From the NCBI RefSeq assembly GCF_030247185.1, contig NC_080572.1, positions 86,626,435-86,690,434 of the forward strand: 64,000 bases of DNA, in the 5' to 3' direction. The notes beneath the pieces were generated by a model, which was not told the DNA's origin, made no database searches, and worked only from the letters and a program-made list of their open reading frames with translations. The first letter of the stretch is position 1; each line of letters opens with the position of its first letter. The stretch is from Malaya genurostris (taxonomy: Eukaryota > Arthropoda > Insecta > Diptera > Culicidae). Made by a program: the position numbers and the translations under genes. Shown one piece after another: positions 61,291-64,000 of this stretch.

Positions 61291-64000
61291 AATCGGTGAA
61301 AAATATACATTACAACGTATTGTAGAATTTTTTGAAATGTCGAACCAATCGGTTGGAGGAATTAAAGTTTTTTTGGTCCACTCAGATTCGATTCGGAATT
61401 CATTCCGAACTCCTGAATACTTCTGAACTTGTGCTGAATACTTATGTTGCGAGCTATGCATACCAATAGGCGCAACATATCGTTTCCACCTCATCATTCT
61501 ATATATTCATTTCATTTAGTTTCACTAAATGAAAGTTATTACGCTGTAGTCTATTTTTATATTTGAGCTATTCCACCGGGAACTACGATCTTTTTTATCA
61601 ATTGTCTGTGAGTATTTTGTTAGTTGTTTCAAACCAGTGTACAATACTTTTAACCCACCAAGGGATTATTTCAACCAAGATATCGTAGACTCAAACCAGA
61701 AAACGGTAGTTTTAAACTTCATGGTTTCGAACAAATTTTGATTATTCCAAAAAACATGGGTTGAATCAAAACGGAATCACTATATTGACAAAAAATAGTT
61801 GGATTTACCCGGAGTTTATTCCTAATTAACAGGGTCTGAATTTATTGTTCCCAACAAAAATTTTTTTCACGCGTATCTTCAGGTTTTGATCACTTACAGT
61901 TCAGTCAATTTAGTATCAATTTCTAATATTATTTCACCTTTTGATAGGAACTTCAAAATTCATTCTACGTAACACATTCTCAACCGGAACTCAACGCTAT
62001 AAAAATAATTACATACAAACTAAACTTGAACACAAATTTGACACAAAGTGATCAAATAGCTGAATACCATTTCATTTAAGCTTCATAGTGCTAAAGATAA
62101 TAGCATACTTTCAGGCAACTCATATAACTTAGTCGTATAAACAACAACTACAAATTATGACGAACAGTCTATTTACTTTATTTTTCGAATTTTCAAAGAA
62201 AACTATATAGTTTGCGTTGTGGTTCCTGTACAATTGTATATCAATGATTAAGTATTATGGGGACTGATTGAACTGTTTTTTATTGAAATTATCAGTCATT
62301 CAAGATGTTGATTGCCTTGTTCTATATCAATAGAACTAACAACCCAATGGGGTTGATCCATCCAGTTTTACTACTATTCACCTACTTACCGATGAATTTA
62401 AAAAATAGATTTCAAATTAGCATGCATTGAAGCATTTTATTAATTTAAATTGCATGAGGCTTAGTGTATGCGATGCATTATACAAACAATACTCGGAAAT
62501 ATTCCAGTATCAAATTGCTATAACAAGTAAATTAAGAGAGTGTTTCGTAAAACTACTCCAGGGTCAGTTTTATGTATTCTGGCAGTTGTAATGTAGGTTT
62601 TAATCAATTTCACATTAATCTTGCTTACATCAAGTTTTTAATGCGCTGGCGTAAAATTAGAATTTTTTTCGAATTGAAATGGGAAAAATAATCGGTTTCT
62701 AAATTATTTCCAACAATACAAAGCCAAATTCCAAAACCGGAGTTTGACATGCATACAAGGCAATTCTACTACACTCATGTAAGACATGTAAGAATGTCCC
62801 ATTGGTTGATGGGTGCCAGCTTCGATCGGCCCGGGGATCAACGGGAGCACACCAAAACGTGATTTATATTCTGCAGTTCTTCCCCAGCCCCTACCACCAT
62901 CGTTGATCCCATCATCATCGTTAATAGAAGAAAAGACTTACAATACAAAAACAACAATAATAGCATCAGAATAGTGGGCGGAAGGCCCGTAAGCAGGAAA
63001 TGTGAGAATCTTCATCAATCTCGATGACGTAGTAATTAGTGTACGCCCTCGGTTTTCCCTCTCCTCTTGGGCACCGAAACGTGGCATATGTGTAAAGTGC
63101 TTTTGGAAATGTACCGTGACAGCTCACGGTCTCTCGGGTAGACAAGAGGCCTCGTAAAATGAGAAAGGTTCCAAATTTTTCTTTTCACCAGATCACGTTT
63201 GAGATATTTTTTTTTCGGAGAACGCTTCGTCCGCTTCAAAAGGGACGCAGGGTTTGTCTGGTTGTCGGCAGGAACTGTCAGTTTTTTCATGAGTTCTTTT
63301 TTTTTCAAATCGCTCGTTGGTTAGATATGTAACCACGCACCGGAAAGATATGCGATACGGGCATCCTTCTTGTACGCATCAGCCACGTGTTCAACATCAT
63401 TTAGCGTTCCGTTCTCTGTCCACATTCAACTTGGTCGTTCTTCGAAACGCATCCAGTCCTTCTGGTCCCGCGAAATCGTTTAAATTCTTTGAATTCCATC
63501 CACAATAAAGAAAAAAAAAAACTCCATATACTCAAGTGCTCTCTCGGTCAGTTCATCCGGGACAGTTTGTCAAGTGAACTGGAGCATTGCGTCGTCGGCC
63601 ATCGACGGATATTACTCGGAAAAAAAAGACTGCAGTAACACACTTGGGTGCGTCCACCGAACGACGACAAGCAAACAGAAGCCGGACGTCGAACTACCGG
63701 CTGCTTCTGCTGATGCTGCTGTTTGCTGAGTAAATACACTCGGCAAACTTCTTCGGGATAACAACAACGGCATCGTCGGAGACGGGAGATCAGTTAGGTG
63801 TATTTACTTTTTCATTATGGGCCCCGATCGTGAAGCCATTGTACTATTTCAACATTGACTGTAGGTACAGTAGCTGGCGATGTGGTGAGGAGCTTACGAC
63901 CGGGTTTGAAGAAGTTTTGTTTTCGGTTGAAATGAGATTTGATTAGTTGTTTATAAGCAACAATGGTACTCTGTTTTGACAATAGTTTTGGATAAAAAAA
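61291..64000. other. AT-rich to mixed DNA without recognisable gene
   Basis: No frame has a family match. 63030-63800 is G+C richer with many short frames; a promoter or noncoding exon is possible but unsupported. Confidence 0.3.

Noticed and set aside
63036..63739. Basic minus-strand frames near the right edge
   Set aside because: No recognisable domain, and alternate-frame stops are dense.

Overview
The window looks like a TE-rich insect chromosome, most likely a culicid mosquito. The protein genes are insect genes: ptc, an insect-type nischarin, and ZAD/FLYWCH-like genes. The repeats include DD37E Tc1-like elements of the ITmD37E type described from mosquitoes, mariner, R1-clade and RNase H-bearing non-LTR elements, many hAT-type and TA-flanked MITEs, and a short repeat at 43.6-43.9 kb that I associate with culicine genomes. 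The species cannot be fixed from the sequence alone.

Layout. 0-0.3 kb: 3' end of a plus-strand ZAD/FLYWCH-like gene. 0.9-10.3 kb: one decayed, RNase H-bearing non-LTR retrotransposon, opened by a foldback element, two mariners and several MITEs, in places nested four deep. 10.3-12.7 kb: a broken R1-clade element. 13.4-14.6 kb: an intact three-exon ZAD/FLYWCH-like gene on the minus strand, paralogous to the gene at the left edge and tail-to-tail with it. 16.96-18.63 kb: a four-exon nischarin orthologue (PX domain plus leucine-rich repeats). Two MITEs of one family, in opposite orientation, lie on either side of it (14.85 and 22.3 kb). 19.5-27.5 kb: MITEs, a THAP-domain fragment and an RTE-like reverse transcriptase remnant. 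29.4-33.3 kb: six coding exons of patched (ptc, the Hedgehog receptor) on the minus strand; the first coding exon was not found.

33.3-64 kb is probably the ptc first intron and 5' flank, or intergenic DNA. It holds two dead DD37E transposons, a CR1/Jockey-like RT, a second copy of the RNase H-bearing retrotransposon with 329-bp flanking direct repeats, several hAT MITEs, a 137-bp inverted repeat that looks perfect, and long stretches where I recognise nothing.

The host genes have no obvious joint pathway: ptc is a Hedgehog receptor, nischarin a PX/LRR endosomal scaffold, and the ZAD/FLYWCH pair probable DNA-binding proteins. The most informative material is the transposon archaeology. Four copies of one family carry clean 7-bp target-site duplications, one mariner has its empty site preserved elsewhere in the window, and the retrotransposon ORF1 reads through once two insertions are removed in silico. 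No prokaryotic gene, CRISPR array, rRNA or convincing functional tRNA was seen.
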